Assembly: GCF_902506435.1 (NCBI RefSeq)
Contig: NZ_LR733215.1
Location: 1,574,097-1,638,096, forward strand
Length of the DNA: 64,000 bases
Direction: 5' to 3'
DNA from: Nocardioides sp. AX2bis
Lineage (GTDB): Bacteria; Actinomycetota; Actinomycetes; Propionibacteriales; Nocardioidaceae
Of the stretch, positions 43,634 to 54,585 are shown piece after piece (the stretch's first letter is position 1; every line of letters starts with the position of its first letter). Made by a program: the position numbers and the translations under genes. A model generated the notes under the pieces. It ran no database searches. It saw only the letters and a program-made list of their open reading frames with translations, and was not told the DNA's origin.

Positions 43634-43744
43634 GGGGCAGCCTACCGGCTCGTCGGGCCGGCCGGGTCGGCTCGACGCCGGCGCGCTCGTGGCGGTGCGG
43701 GCGCCGCGGCCGACGCCGGCGGGTCGAGGTGTAGTTTCCGCCCC

Positions 43745-43942
43745 ATGAGCGAGTTCTGGTACTGCCTGAACCACAAGAAGGTCGAGGGTCGCGACGGGTG
43801 CCGCAACCAGGACCGTCTCGGCCCGTACGACTCCGAGGCGGAGGCCTCCCGGGCCCTCGAGAAGGCCGCCGAGCGCACCGAGGCCTGGGACCGCGACCCC
43901 GACTGGAACGACGACCAGGCGCCCGAGCCGACCGAGGACTGA
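43745..43942 (+). CDS. small SPOR-like protein
   Basis: A 65-residue protein: MSEFWYCLNHKKVEGRDGCR, then DRLGPYDSEAEASRALEKAA. The FWYCLNHKKVE...LGPYDSEAEA pattern matches a small actinobacterial family sometimes labelled SPOR-domain protein. It is cytoplasmic, acidic at the C terminus and of unknown function. The small membrane protein gene follows after 8 bp. Confidence 0.85.
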   Translation: MSEFWYCLNHKKVEGRDGCRNQDRLGPYDSEAEASRALEKAAERTEAWDRDPDWNDDQAPEPTED

Positions 43943-43950
43943 CCGCACCC

Positions 43951-44277
43951 GTGGCGCGCCGCCGCAACGCGGCCCGCGAGGCCCGTCGGGCGGCCCGTCG
44001 GACCCCCAGGCCCCCGGACGCGCCGTCGCCGTGGCCGTTCGTGGGGATGGGCCTGATGGCGGCCTCGTTGTTCCTCCACGGCGCGAGCGTCCTGGTCGCG
44101 CCGTGGTGGGGGGTCGTGCTGCTGCTCGCCCTGTGGGTCGTGGCCTTCGTGGTGTGCGTGCGGTGGTGGACGCCCCACCCGCGCCGGCTGCCGGCGGTGG
44201 CGGCGGTCTCGGTCCTGGGGTGGTTCCTGGTCCTGCTGGCCGGGGCCGTGCTCGGCGGCTGGGGCCAGGGAGCCTGA
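43951..44277 (+). CDS. small membrane protein
   Basis: A 108-residue protein from GTG. An Arg-rich cytoplasmic start (ARRRNAAREARRAARR) is followed by three hydrophobic segments (about 28-46, 50-68 and 80-100). No family is recognised. It probably shares a transcript with the preceding SPOR-like gene. Confidence 0.7.
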   Translation: MARRRNAAREARRAARRTPRPPDAPSPWPFVGMGLMAASLFLHGASVLVAPWWGVVLLLALWVVAFVVCVRWWTPHPRRLPAVAAVSVLGWFLVLLAGAVLGGWGQGA

Positions 44278-44310
44278 CCCGGCCGGTCGACGGCCAGGTC
44301 AGCGCCGAGG

Positions 44311-45552
44311 TCAGCCCCGCGCCGGCTCCACCCGCAGCACGCGGTCGTTGCCGCCGCCGTTGTCGGTGGTCACGACGAGCGCGCCGTCGGCGAGCTGGGT
44401 GACCGAGCGCAGCCGGCCCTGCTCGCGCAGCACCGGCGGCACCTGCACGTCGCGGAGCCGGCCCTTGCCGTCGTAGGCCTGGAACATCATCCGGGTGCCG
44501 CCGAGCACGGCGACGGCGAGCCGGCCGCGGTAACGGCCCCACTCGGCACCCCGTACGAACGTCGCGCCCGACGGGGCGATGGTCGGGTCGCCGGAGCGCC
44601 AGCGGGCGGCGCGCTGCTTGCCGGGCAGCGAGAAGTCGGTCATCGGCACGGACTCGTCGTACCCGGGGCGCGGGTCCCACCCGTAGTTGCCACCGCGGCG
44701 GAGCAGGTTGACCTCGTCGTCGCGGAAGGTGCCGTGCTCGACCGACCAGAGCGAGCCGTCGGCGCGCTGCGCCAGGCCCTGCAGGTTGCGGTGGCCGTAG
44801 GTGAGCACGTAGCGGCGCTTGCGCTGGTCCGACCCGGCCCAGGGGTTGGCCGGCGAGGGGCGGCCGGTCCGCGGGTCCAGCCGCAGCACCTTGCCGTTGA
44901 GCGAGGAGCGGTCCTGCGGGTTGGCACCGACCGCGGCGTCGCCGGTGCCGACCAGCATCGCGCCGCCCTTGGTGATCAGCAGCCGGCAGCCGCCGTGGCG
45001 GCCGCTGGTGGCCTGGATGCCCTTGAGCAGCACGTCGGCGCCGCCGACGGTCGTGCCGTCCTGGCCGAGCCGCCAGGCCATCACGCGCACGTCGTGCCGG
45101 TCGCCGGCGGCGTTGCCGCCCTGGCAGGTGTAGAAGCGGCGGTTGTCGGCGAAGCCGGGGTCGACGGCCAGGCCCATCAGGCCGGTCTCGCCCGAGACCC
45201 AGACCCGCCCGGAGGGGAAGTCCAGGGTGCGGGTGCCGCCGTCGTCGACGATGCTGAGCCGGGCGCGGTCGCGCTCGCTGACCAGGAGGCCTCCGCCGGG
45301 CAGCTCCTGGACGTCCCAGGCGTGGTCGAGACCGCTCGCCAGGGTGGTGACCTCCAGCGCCGGGAACGGCTTCGGTGCGCGGGCGGTCACCGGCGACGGG
45401 AAGGCCGTCATCGGCGCCGTCGGGCCGACGGCCGAGGTCCCGCCCTCCGCCGGCACCGCCGGCTCCGCGCCGGCCCCGGTGGCCGGGAGCAGCGCCGCGG
45501 TCAGCGCCAGCAGGGACGAGGCGGCGAGGGAGGCGACGAGGGGGGCGCGCAT
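44311..45552 (-). CDS. secreted PQQ-dependent sugar dehydrogenase-like protein
   Basis: A 413-residue protein with a signal peptide (1-29) and a six-bladed beta-propeller of the glucose/sorbosone dehydrogenase family: GLDHAWDVQELPGGGLLVSE (20), GETGLMGLAVDPGFADN, GNYGWDPRPGYDE and YGHRNLQGLAQRADGSLW. It would oxidise an aldose outside the cell if PQQ is available. No PQQ synthesis genes are seen here. It stands alone, convergent with the small membrane protein gene. Confidence 0.9.
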   Translation of the reverse strand: MRAPLVASLAASSLLALTAALLPATGAGAEPAVPAEGGTSAVGPTAPMTAFPSPVTARAPKPFPALEVTTLASGLDHAWDVQELPGGGLLVSERDRARLSIVDDGGTRTLDFPSGRVWVSGETGLMGLAVDPGFADNRRFYTCQGGNAAGDRHDVRVMAWRLGQDGTTVGGADVLLKGIQATSGRHGGCRLLITKGGAMLVGTGDAAVGANPQDRSSLNGKVLRLDPRTGRPSPANPWAGSDQRKRRYVLTYGHRNLQGLAQRADGSLWSVEHGTFRDDEVNLLRRGGNYGWDPRPGYDESVPMTDFSLPGKQRAARWRSGDPTIAPSGATFVRGAEWGRYRGRLAVAVLGGTRMMFQAYDGKGRLRDVQVPPVLREQGRLRSVTQLADGALVVTTDNGGGNDRVLRVEPARG

Positions 45553-45606
45553 GCACTCACGCTAACCCCGGGGAGCCTCCGCCGGGAAGGAACGCCCGGC
45601 CTGGTC

Positions 45607-46500
45607 TCAGAACGTGTGCTCGGGGCCGGGGAACGCGCCGGTACGGACCTCGTCGGCGTAGGCCCGGGCACCCTCGAGGAGCACCGAGCGCACGTCGGCG
45701 TACTGCTTGACGAAGCGGGGGAGCCGCCCGGTGCGCAGCCCGAAGGCGTCCTGCCAGACCAGCACCTGCCCGTCGCATCCAGCGCCGGCGCCGATCCCGA
45801 TGGTGGGGATCGTGAGCTCGGCGGTGACCCGGGCGGCGGTGTCGCCCGGCACCATCTCCATCACGACCGCGAACGCGCCGGCCGACTCGACCGCCCGGGC
45901 GTCGGCCAGCACCCGCTCCGCGGCGTCGCCGCGGCCCTGGACGCGGTAGCCGCCGAGGGCGTGCTCGGACTGCGGCGTGAAGCCGATGTGGGCCATCACC
46001 GGGACGCCCCCGCGCGAGAGCCGCTCGATCTGCCCGACCATCTCGACGCCGCCCTCGAGCTTGACGGCCTGGGCGCGGCCCTCCTTCATGAAGCGCGCCG
46101 CGGTCAGGTACGCCTGCTCCGGCGAGGCCTGGTAGGAGCCGAACGGCAGGTCGCCGACCACGAGCGCGCGGCGCGCCGAGCGGGCGACCGCGGCGGTCAG
46201 CGGCAGCAGCTCGTCGACCGTGATCGGCAGCGACGTGTCGTGGCCGAGCACGTTGTTGCTCGCGCTGTCGCCGACCAGGAGCACCTCGACACCGGCCTCG
46301 TCGAAGATCTCGGCGGCGTACTGGTCGTAGGCGGTGAGCATCGAGAACCGCTCGCCGCGCTCCTTCATCTCGCGCAGGTGCGCGGTCCGGACCCGGCGCG
46401 GTCGGGCCGGCTGCACGGACTGCCCGGTCGGGGTGCCGGTGGGTGCGTCGGAGGGCGCGCCGGAGGCGTACGGGGGAGTCTCCTCGGGGCTGGTGGTCAC
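45607..46500 (-). CDS. panB: 3-methyl-2-oxobutanoate hydroxymethyltransferase
   Basis: A 297-residue enzyme that adds a hydroxymethyl group from methylene-tetrahydrofolate to ketoisovalerate, the first step to pantothenate. Visible are [20 protein letters not shown] (20), [15 protein letters not shown] (Mg ligand D), [16 protein letters not shown] and [18 protein letters not shown] 30-residue Pro/Thr-rich extension precedes the fold. The GTG start is divergent from fdhA. Panthothenate feeds CoA and the ACP arm. Confidence 0.95.
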   Translation of the reverse strand: MTTSPEETPPYASGAPSDAPTGTPTGQSVQPARPRRVRTAHLREMKERGERFSMLTAYDQYAAEIFDEAGVEVLLVGDSASNNVLGHDTSLPITVDELLPLTAAVARSARRALVVGDLPFGSYQASPEQAYLTAARFMKEGRAQAVKLEGGVEMVGQIERLSRGGVPVMAHIGFTPQSEHALGGYRVQGRGDAAERVLADARAVESAGAFAVVMEMVPGDTAARVTAELTIPTIGIGAGAGCDGQVLVWQDAFGLRTGRLPRFVKQYADVRSVLLEGARAYADEVRTGAFPGPEHTF

Positions 46501-46542
46501 CGCTCCAGGCTAGTGCGCGGCGGGCCGCTCGCCACCAGATGG

Positions 46543-46574
46543 GACGTAGGCCATGTGGGGTGTGACGTAGGCCA
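46543..46574. promoter_or_regulatory. direct repeats before formaldehyde dehydrogenase
   Basis: GACGTAGGCCA occurs twice, at 46543 and 46564, a 21-bp period equal to two helical turns, in the panB-fdhA divergent gap. It ends 72 bp before the fdhA start. Likely a binding site for a dimeric activator or repressor; none is encoded adjacent. Confidence 0.45.
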
Positions 46575-46646
46575 CGCGACGTGGGACGGTGGGTCGTCAG
46601 GTACGCCATGCCACGCCCCGCGACGCGGGGAAGAGGGAGGACCACC

Positions 46647-47858
46647 ATGTCCGGAAACCGCATCGTCACCTACCAGGGCCCCGGCGAGGTCAGCATCGAG
46701 ACCGTCGACTACCCGAAGCTGGAGATCCCGAAGGAGGTGGCCGACGCGATGGGCGTCAAGCAGGCCGCCCCGCACGCGGTGATCCTCAAGCTCGTCACCA
46801 CCAACATCTGCGGCAGCGACCAGCACATGGTCCGCGGCCGCACCACCGCCCCGGTCGGCCAGACACTCGGCCACGAGATCACCGGCGAGGTGATCGAGGT
46901 CGGCGACGACGTGCTCTTCGTCAAGGAGGGCGACATCTGCTCGGTGCCCTTCAACATCGCCTGCGGCCGCTGCCGGATGTGCAACGAGGGCAAGACCGGC
47001 ATCTGCCTCAACGTGAACCCGGCCCGCGCCGGCGCCGCCTACGGCTACGTCGACATGGGCGGCTGGCTCGGCGGCCAGGCGCAGTACGTGATGATCCCGT
47101 TCGCCGACTTCAACCTGCTGAAGTTCCCCGACCGGGACGCCGCGCTGGAGAAGATCCTCGACCTGACGATGCTCTCCGACATCTTCCCGACCGGCTACCA
47201 CGGCGCCTACACCGCCGGGGTCACCACCGGCTCGACGGTCTACGTCGCCGGCGCCGGCCCGGTCGGCCTCGCCGCGGCGTTCTCGGCGCAGCTGCTCGGT
47301 GCGTCCCGGGTGATCGTCGGCGACATGCTGGGCGACCGCCTGCGCCAGGCCGAGACGTTCGGCTGCGAGACCGTCGACCTCTCGACGGACGGCAGCCTGG
47401 CCGACAAGATCGCCGAGCTGCTCGGCGAGCCCGAGGTGGACGCCGCGGTCGACGCGGTGGGCTTCGAGGCCCGCGGCCACGGCGCGGGTGCGGCCGAGGC
47501 CCCGGCCACGGTGCTCAACGACATCATGACCGTCTCGCGCGCCGGTGCCTCGCTCGGCATCCCGGGCCTCTACGTCACCGGTGACCCGGGCGCCGTCGAC
47601 GACGCCGCCAAGCAGGGCCAGATCGGGGTCAAGCTCGGGCTCGGCTGGGCCAAGTCGCACGCCTTCACCACCGGTCAGTGCCCGGTCAAGCAGTACAACC
47701 GCCAGCTGATGAACATGATCCTGGCCGGCAAGGCCGACATCGCCAAGGCGGTCAACGCCAAGACGATCGGTCTCGACGACGCCCCCCGCGGCTACCAGGA
47801 GTTCGACGCGGGCGCCGCGACGAAGTACGTCATCGACCCGCACGGCATGGTCGCCTGA
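46647..47858 (+). CDS. fdhA: zinc-dependent formaldehyde dehydrogenase, glutathione-independent
   Basis: A 403-residue medium-chain dehydrogenase of the Pseudomonas FdhA type, oxidising formaldehyde with tightly bound NAD. The catalytic zinc site includes C55 (NICGSDQH) and H76-E77 (LGHEITGEV). The structural zinc uses C107, C110, C113 and C121. The NAD motif is VAGAGPVGLAAAF. AGGGAGG lies 6 nt before the ATG. Two 11-bp direct repeats upstream suggest regulated expression. Confidence 0.94.
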   Translation: MSGNRIVTYQGPGEVSIETVDYPKLEIPKEVADAMGVKQAAPHAVILKLVTTNICGSDQHMVRGRTTAPVGQTLGHEITGEVIEVGDDVLFVKEGDICSVPFNIACGRCRMCNEGKTGICLNVNPARAGAAYGYVDMGGWLGGQAQYVMIPFADFNLLKFPDRDAALEKILDLTMLSDIFPTGYHGAYTAGVTTGSTVYVAGAGPVGLAAAFSAQLLGASRVIVGDMLGDRLRQAETFGCETVDLSTDGSLADKIAELLGEPEVDAAVDAVGFEARGHGAGAAEAPATVLNDIMTVSRAGASLGIPGLYVTGDPGAVDDAAKQGQIGVKLGLGWAKSHAFTTGQCPVKQYNRQLMNMILAGKADIAKAVNAKTIGLDDAPRGYQEFDAGAATKYVIDPHGMVA

Positions 47859-47895
47859 CGGATCCCTCCCGACGGATCTCCCTCCCGACGGAGGC

Positions 47896-49191
47896 TCAGG
47901 CGGGCCCGTCCGTCGTCAGCAGCTCGCGCAGCAGGTGCAGGCAGCTGACGACGGTGCGGGCCCGTACGTGCGTCCGGGAGCCCCCGAGGCGCAGCTCGCG
48001 CGGCTCGTCGCCGTCCGGTCCGCTGACGCAGACGTGCACCAGGCCGACCGGCTTCTCCGCGGTGCCGCCGTCCGGTCCGGCGACGCCCGTGACGCTGATC
48101 CCGAGCGTGGTGCCGAGGCGCTCGCGGGCGCCCCGGGCCATCGCGACCGCGACCTCCTGGCTGACCGCCCCGACCCGCTCGAGCAGGGCCGGGTCGACGC
48201 CCAGCTGGGACGTCTTCACCTCGTTCGCGTAGGTGACGAACCCGCCCAGCAGGTAGGCCGAGGACCCCGGCCGGTCGGCGATCCGTCCGGCCAGCAGGCC
48301 CGCGGTGCAGGACTCCGCGGTGGCCAGGGTGGCTCCCTGGTCGCGCAGCAGGTCGGCGACCACCTCGTCCACGGTGCGGCCGTCGTCGGAGAAGACCTGG
48401 GCGCCGAAGTGGGCGTGCAGCGCCGCGAGCAGGGCGTCGTACGCCGGCTGCGACCCGGGCGCGTACCGCGTCACCACCTCCAGCTCGCCGTCGCGCAGGC
48501 AGGTGGTGACCTCGAGGTCGGCGAAGCCGTCGGCGCCGGGGCCGTCCTCGTGGGTGCGCAGCACCTCGGCGAGCTCGGCCTCGGGCGGCCCCCACAGCCG
48601 TACGGTCGCCTGACGCAGCTCGACGGCGCCGGCCAGCGCGGCCCGGACGAGGTCGTCGGTCACCGCGTCGTCCCACATCGGGCGCAGCTCGCCCGGGGGA
48701 CCGGGCAGCACCACGACCGGGGGGCCGTCGCCGGTCGCCGGCGGCACCACCAGACCGGGGGCGGTGCCGACCGGGGGGAGGACGTGGGCGCCCTCGGGCA
48801 CCATCGCCTGCTTGCGCACGCCGACCGCGGCGGCCCGGCCGGGCTCGCCCCAGCCGCGCTGGGCGTGCAGGGAGGCGACGACCTCGGTGATCCGCTCCTC
48901 GAGCGCGGCGTCGAGGTGGGCGCGGCGGCCCTGGACCTCGGCCACGACCTCGGCGGTCAGGTCGTCGGCGGTGGGACCGAGCCCGCCGGTCGTGATGACC
49001 AGCGCGTGGTCGGCGGCCAGGAACCGGATGGCGCCGGCGAGGTCCTCACGGCGGTCGCCGACGACCACGATCCGACCGACGTCGACGCCGAGCAGCCGCA
49101 GCCGCTCCGCCAACCAGGGCCCGTTCGCGTCGGCCACCCGCCCGGTGAGGACCTCGGTTCCGGTGACGACCACTCCCGCGCGCACGACCAT
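47896..49191 (-). CDS. cinA: CinA: ADP-ribose pyrophosphatase / nicotinamide-nucleotide amidase
   Basis: A 431-residue protein. The N-terminal MoaB-like (COG1058) domain has VVVTGTEVLTGRVADANGPW (20) and ITTGGLGPTADDLTAE. The C-terminal PncC amidase domain has ATAESCTAGLLAGRIADRPG (20), SSAYLLGGFVTYANEVK and ISVTGVAGPDGG. It salvages pyridine nucleotides. An NAD synthetase gene lies close by, which fits. It is convergent with fdhA. Confidence 0.94.
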   Translation of the reverse strand: MVVRAGVVVTGTEVLTGRVADANGPWLAERLRLLGVDVGRIVVVGDRREDLAGAIRFLAADHALVITTGGLGPTADDLTAEVVAEVQGRRAHLDAALEERITEVVASLHAQRGWGEPGRAAAVGVRKQAMVPEGAHVLPPVGTAPGLVVPPATGDGPPVVVLPGPPGELRPMWDDAVTDDLVRAALAGAVELRQATVRLWGPPEAELAEVLRTHEDGPGADGFADLEVTTCLRDGELEVVTRYAPGSQPAYDALLAALHAHFGAQVFSDDGRTVDEVVADLLRDQGATLATAESCTAGLLAGRIADRPGSSAYLLGGFVTYANEVKTSQLGVDPALLERVGAVSQEVAVAMARGARERLGTTLGISVTGVAGPDGGTAEKPVGLVHVCVSGPDGDEPRELRLGGSRTHVRARTVVSCLHLLRELLTTDGPA

Positions 49192-49232
49192 GCCGCGATC
49201 GTAGGCCGGGCGGCCGACACCCCCGTGGTCGG

Positions 49233-49706
49233 TCAGCCCGCGGCGTCGGCGGCCGCCTCGAGGTCGGCGACCACGATCCGCGACATCGTGAGCATCGCCT
49301 GCATGGCGGCCTGTGCGCGGGCGGGGTCCGGGTCGCCGAGGAGGTCGTAGAGCCGCTGCGGGACGATCTGCCACGACAGCCCGAACCGGTCCTTGAGCCA
49401 GCCGCACCGCGACTCCTCCCCGCCGTCGACCAGCGCGTCCCAGTAGCGGTCGACCTCCGCCTGGTCCGCGCACCGCACCGAGATCGAGACGGCCTCGGTG
49501 AAGTGCGCGTGCACCGGCCCGCCGTTGATGCCCCGGAACGGCATCCCGTCCAGCACCCACTCGGCGCCGAGCACCGTGCCGTCGGAGTTGCGGGCCATCG
49601 CCCCGGCGGAGGACCGCGGGAAGATCGACGTGTAGTGGGCGACGGCCTCCTCGAGCCGGTCGTCGAACCACAGGCAGGTGCTCAGGGGCGTGTCGATGCG
49701 CGTCAT
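49233..49706 (-). CDS. VOC family protein, PhnB-like
   Basis: A 157-residue protein of the PhnB/3-demethylubiquinone-methyltransferase-like VOC group: TPLSTCLWFDDRLEEAVAHY (20), GWLKDRFGLSWQIVPQRLYD (20). Members are small metal- or ligand-binding proteins of uncertain role. It lies between cinA and nadE, divergent from nadE by 70 bp. Confidence 0.88.
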   Translation of the reverse strand: MTRIDTPLSTCLWFDDRLEEAVAHYTSIFPRSSAGAMARNSDGTVLGAEWVLDGMPFRGINGGPVHAHFTEAVSISVRCADQAEVDRYWDALVDGGEESRCGWLKDRFGLSWQIVPQRLYDLLGDPDPARAQAAMQAMLTMSRIVVADLEAAADAAG

Positions 49707-49776
49707 GGCAGGACCGACCGTGCGGGGCCGCCGGACTCATCGGCGGACGACCCGTACCGGTCCCTAGAGTGAGCGC

Positions 49777-51824
<2,048 letters not shown>

Positions 51825-51828
<4 letters not shown>

Positions 51829-52547
51829 GCGCAGGCGCGGCCGTCCGGGTGCTGGTCGTCGAGCACGAGGACGACGCCCCCGCCGCCTGGGTCGGGCGGT
51901 GGCTGGTCGACGCCGGCGCCGAGCTGGACGTACGACGGCCCTACCTCGGTCAGGCGCTGCCGGTGGACCTGGCCGACCACGACGCGCTGCTCGTGCTCGG
52001 CGGCGAGATGGGGGCCACCGACGACCACGTCCCGTGGATCGTGCCGACCAAGGAGCTGATCGCGCGGGCGGCGGCCGACGGCGTCCCGACGCTGGGCATC
52101 TGCCTGGGCCACCAGCTGTGCACGGTCGCGCTCGGCGGCGCGGTGGCCCGCAACCCGCGCGGCCAGCAGATGGGCGTGCTCGACGTCGCGTGGGCCGAGG
52201 ACGCCTCCGCGGACCCGCTGCTCGGCGCGGTCGCCGACGCCGCGCTCGCCGTGCACTGGAACAGCGACGTCGTCACCGACGTGCCCGAGGGTGCGCGGGT
52301 GCTGGCCCGCTCCCCGGGCGGTGAGGTGCAGGCCGTACGCCTGGCTCCGTCGGTGTGGGGCGTGCAGCTGCACCCGGAGGTCGACGAGCAGATCGTCGCT
52401 ACCTGGGCGCCCTCCTCCCGCGAGGTGCACGGGGACGGGCCGGTCGACGAGGCCCTGGCCGGCGTCGCGGCCGCGCGTGAGGAGCTGCACGCCTCCTGGC
52501 GCCCGCTGGCCGGGGCGCTGGTGGCGCTGGCCGCCGCACGGCGGTAG
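51825..52547 (+). CDS. type 1 glutamine amidotransferase
   Basis: A 240-residue class I amidotransferase with the nucleophile in GICLGHQLCT, HPEVDEQ near residue 185 and the oxyanion region VLGGEMGATDD. No synthetase domain is attached. Coupled to nadE (GTGA). It may act on its own as a glutaminase or with a partner. A 12-bp terminator stem follows. Confidence 0.9.
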
Positions 52548-52583
52548 CGCCGGTCCGGTGGCGCCGGTCTGTGAGCGCCGGGT

Positions 52584-52615
52584 GGGCGCCTGCCGTCCCC
52601 CCGCGGCAGGCGCCC
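52584..52615. terminator. bidirectional terminator
   Basis: GGGCGCCTGCCG pairs perfectly with CGGCAGGCGCCC (12 bp) around TCCCCCCG, between two convergent genes and 6 bp before the stop of the minus-strand gene. Confidence 0.8.
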
Positions 52616-52621
52616 GGTCTC

Positions 52622-53110
52622 TCAGCAGATGACCCGGAGCAGGTAGTTGCCCTCCGCGGACCCGAAGGAGTCCACGGCGATCCGGTAAGTGACGCCCCGG
52701 ATCGCGTCGAAGGCGACACGACTGGCGAGGCCGTCGCCGCTGTCGTCGTCCGCCGCGATCGGGGACAGCTGCGTCAGACGCCCCCCGCGGTAGACCGCGA
52801 GGACGGTGTCGAAGTCGCTGCCGTTGGTGTTCATCACGACGGTACGGCTCCGCGGGGCCTGCCAGGTCGTCCAGACCGACTGCACCGGCAGCGACCCGGC
52901 GCTGTAGTGAACCGGCTCGCCGGTCTGGCCGGTGGCCTGGGTGTTGCGGCCCTCGGCGGAGGCGTCGCAGCGCTGGGGGGTGAGGTTGTCGGCCCGGCTG
53001 TACAGGTCGTTGCGCGGCTCGGCGGCGTGGGCGGGCACGGTGGCGAGCCCGCCCAGCAGGCCGGCAGCGAGGACCGGGGTGGCGAGGGCGCGGACGGTGG
53101 TGCGGTTCAT
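52622..53110 (-). CDS. secreted protein with PPC-like domain
   Basis: A 162-residue protein. Residues 1-29 are a Sec signal peptide ending PAHAAEP. The mature part resembles a pre-peptidase C-terminal (PPC) beta-sandwich: VWTTWQAPRSRTVVMNTNGS (20), FDTVLAVYRGGRLTQL, RGVTYRIAVDSFGSAEGNYL (20). Two cysteines (C48 and the last residue C162) could form a disulfide. Such domains are usually attached to secreted proteases; here it is alone. The function is unknown. Confidence 0.82.
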   Translation of the reverse strand: MNRTTVRALATPVLAAGLLGGLATVPAHAAEPRNDLYSRADNLTPQRCDASAEGRNTQATGQTGEPVHYSAGSLPVQSVWTTWQAPRSRTVVMNTNGSDFDTVLAVYRGGRLTQLSPIAADDDSGDGLASRVAFDAIRGVTYRIAVDSFGSAEGNYLLRVIC

Positions 53111-53158
53111 GGTGATCTCCTGGTGGTGTGGTCGCCGCGGGTGCGGCGGGACGGGTGG

Positions 53159-53224
53159 TGCGGGTGACGGGCGGTGCGGTGGTGCAGGTGGTGCGGGTGA
53201 CGGGCGGTGCGGTGGTGCAGGTGG
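53159..53224. repeat. 33-bp tandem repeat, two copies
   Basis: Two identical 33-bp units (beginning TGCGGGTGACGGGCGGTGCG) and a partial third lie in the gap upstream of the PPC-domain gene. The gap (53111-53291) holds no convincing gene. Confidence 0.85.
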
Positions 53225-53291
53225 TGCGGGTCGTACGGGTGGTCACGGGTGCGGGAGCCGAGGAGGCGCGCGGCCCCGTCCGGCCCGACGG

Positions 53292-53510
53292 CTAGCCACG
53301 GGACGGCCGGGTGTCGACGGCGTCGGCGGCGAGGCGGAGCACCGCGGCGCACTCGCGGTGACCCGCGACCGAGTCGGGGCAGGGCTGCCAGTAGCGGACC
53401 GTGGCCGCGACGTCCGCCGCGGTGTCCTCCTCGGCCCGGGCCAGCCGGAGCAGCTCGGTGCGCAGGTGCCGGCGCACCAGCACGGTGAGGTCGTGGGTCA
53501 GGGTGTCCAT
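53292..53510 (-). CDS. small hypothetical protein
   Basis: A 72-residue protein, MDTLTHDLTVLVRRHLRTEL (20) then LARAEEDTAADVAATVRYWQ (20) and CPDSVAGHREC near the end. GGAG lies 6 nt before the ATG. It is helical; the CxxxxxxHxxC group might bind a metal. No family is recognised. It is divergent from the Crp-type regulator and shares the box-bearing gap with it. Confidence 0.55.
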   Translation of the reverse strand: MDTLTHDLTVLVRRHLRTELLRLARAEEDTAADVAATVRYWQPCPDSVAGHRECAAVLRLAADAVDTRPSRG

Positions 53511-53594
53511 CTCAGCTCCGTCCGGGTCCGTGTCGGGTGCCTCCCGAGGTGGTGGGGCACGACATCGATGCTGTGACGACGGCGGCCCGGGCGG

Positions 53595-53633
53595 TGTCCG
53601 GGCGCCGACAGCGCGGGTGTCGGGTGCCCGACA
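53595..53633. promoter_or_regulatory. paired 16-bp TGTC boxes upstream of Crp-type gene
   Basis: TGTCCGGGCGCCGACA (53595-53610) and TGTCGGGTGCCCGACA (53618-53633, perfectly symmetric) have starts 23 bp apart. A half-box TGTCGGGTGCC lies at 53531. The symmetry TGTC-N8-GACA is of Crp/Fnr type. They end 46 bp before the regulator start and also face the divergent small gene, so autoregulation is suggested. Confidence 0.6.
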
Positions 53634-53679
53634 CCCCGGCGGTGCCGACGGCTGTCGGCGGGGACCTTGACGGGAGCCG

Positions 53680-54360
53680 GTGCGGTGGTTCACTGGCGAG
53701 GTGGAGTGGCCACTGTTCGACGGGCTCCCCGAGGCCCAGCGACGCGGCCTCGCGGAGGCCAGCCGCCGGCGCAGGTTCGCGCGCGGCGAGGTGCTGTTCC
53801 ACGAGGGCGACGCGGCCGACTCCCTGCACCAGGTGAGCAGCGGCGCCGTGGCCGTCCGGGTCACCACGGCCGCCGGCGACCTGTGCATGCTGGACGTGAT
53901 CGGGCCGGGCCGGGTCTTCGGCGAGCTCGGCCTGCTGGTCACCCACCGCACGCGGACAGCGACGGCGGTCGCCCTCGCCGCCACCGAGACGCGGTCGCTG
54001 CCCTACTCCGCCTTCGACGGGCTCCGCCGCGCCGACCCGTCGGTGGACCGGCTGCTCACGCAGCTGCTCGCCGACCACGTCGACCGGCTCAGCCACCGGC
54101 TGCTGGAGGCGTTGTACGTCAGCGTCGACCGCCGGGTGGCACGGCGGCTCCTGGACCTCGTGGAGGTCTACGACGACGGCGGGGACGGGCCCGTACGGAT
54201 CCCCCTCGCGCAGCGCGAGATCGCCGAGCTCGCCGGCGGGTCACGGGCGACCGTCAACGAGGTCCTGGGCCGGTTGGCCGACCAGGGAGCGGTGTCGCGG
54301 GGACGGGGGGAGCTCGCGGTGCTCGACCGGGCGGTGCTGACCCGCCGGGCCGGGCTGTAG
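53680..54360 (+). CDS. Crp/Fnr family transcriptional regulator
   Basis: A 226-residue regulator. The cyclic-nucleotide-binding domain is at about 15-125, with the phosphate cassette FGELGLL (G81, E82, L83) and R90/R92-T-A in HRTRTATAVA. The dimer helix is at about 120-150, and the winged HTH IPLAQREIAELAGGSRATVN (20) at 174-193. The cassette favours true cNMP binding over an Fnr-type iron-sulfur cluster, for which cysteines are lacking. The GTG at 53680 has GGGAG upstream; a GTG seven codons later is possible. Confidence 0.92.
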   Translation: MRWFTGEVEWPLFDGLPEAQRRGLAEASRRRRFARGEVLFHEGDAADSLHQVSSGAVAVRVTTAAGDLCMLDVIGPGRVFGELGLLVTHRTRTATAVALAATETRSLPYSAFDGLRRADPSVDRLLTQLLADHVDRLSHRLLEALYVSVDRRVARRLLDLVEVYDDGGDGPVRIPLAQREIAELAGGSRATVNEVLGRLADQGAVSRGRGELAVLDRAVLTRRAGL

Positions 54361-54389
54361 CCGGAGGGACCGTCGCGTGTCTCGTCCCG

Positions 54390-54428
54390 TGTCGTCGGGC
54401 GGACACCGGAGGTGTCGGCTCGGCGACA
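54390..54428. promoter_or_regulatory. paired 16-bp TGTC boxes upstream of secreted-protein/cyclase operon
   Basis: TGTCGTCGGGCGGACA (54390-54405) and TGTCGGCTCGGCGACA (54413-54428) have starts 23 bp apart, the same spacing as the pair before the Crp-type gene. They begin 29 bp after the regulator stop and end 157 bp before the next start codon. Confidence 0.55.
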
Positions 54429-54585
54429 GACCGTGGCCGCGGGTGCTGGCAACGTCCGGCACCACCGGAGCCGGCTCGCCGGCCGGCTCCGGGTCGTCCG
54501 TCCGCCACAGCGTTGACCTCCCGTCCCGACCGGCCTAGGTTCGATCGTGGGAAGGTCGTCGTGCCCGACCCCCAGGAGTTCCGCC

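Noticed and set aside
53107-53352. His/Arg-rich minus-strand frame upstream of the PPC gene
   Set aside because: The HPHHLHHRTAR repeats come from the 33-bp DNA tandem repeat; there is no ribosome-binding site, and it overlaps a better candidate at 53292-53510.
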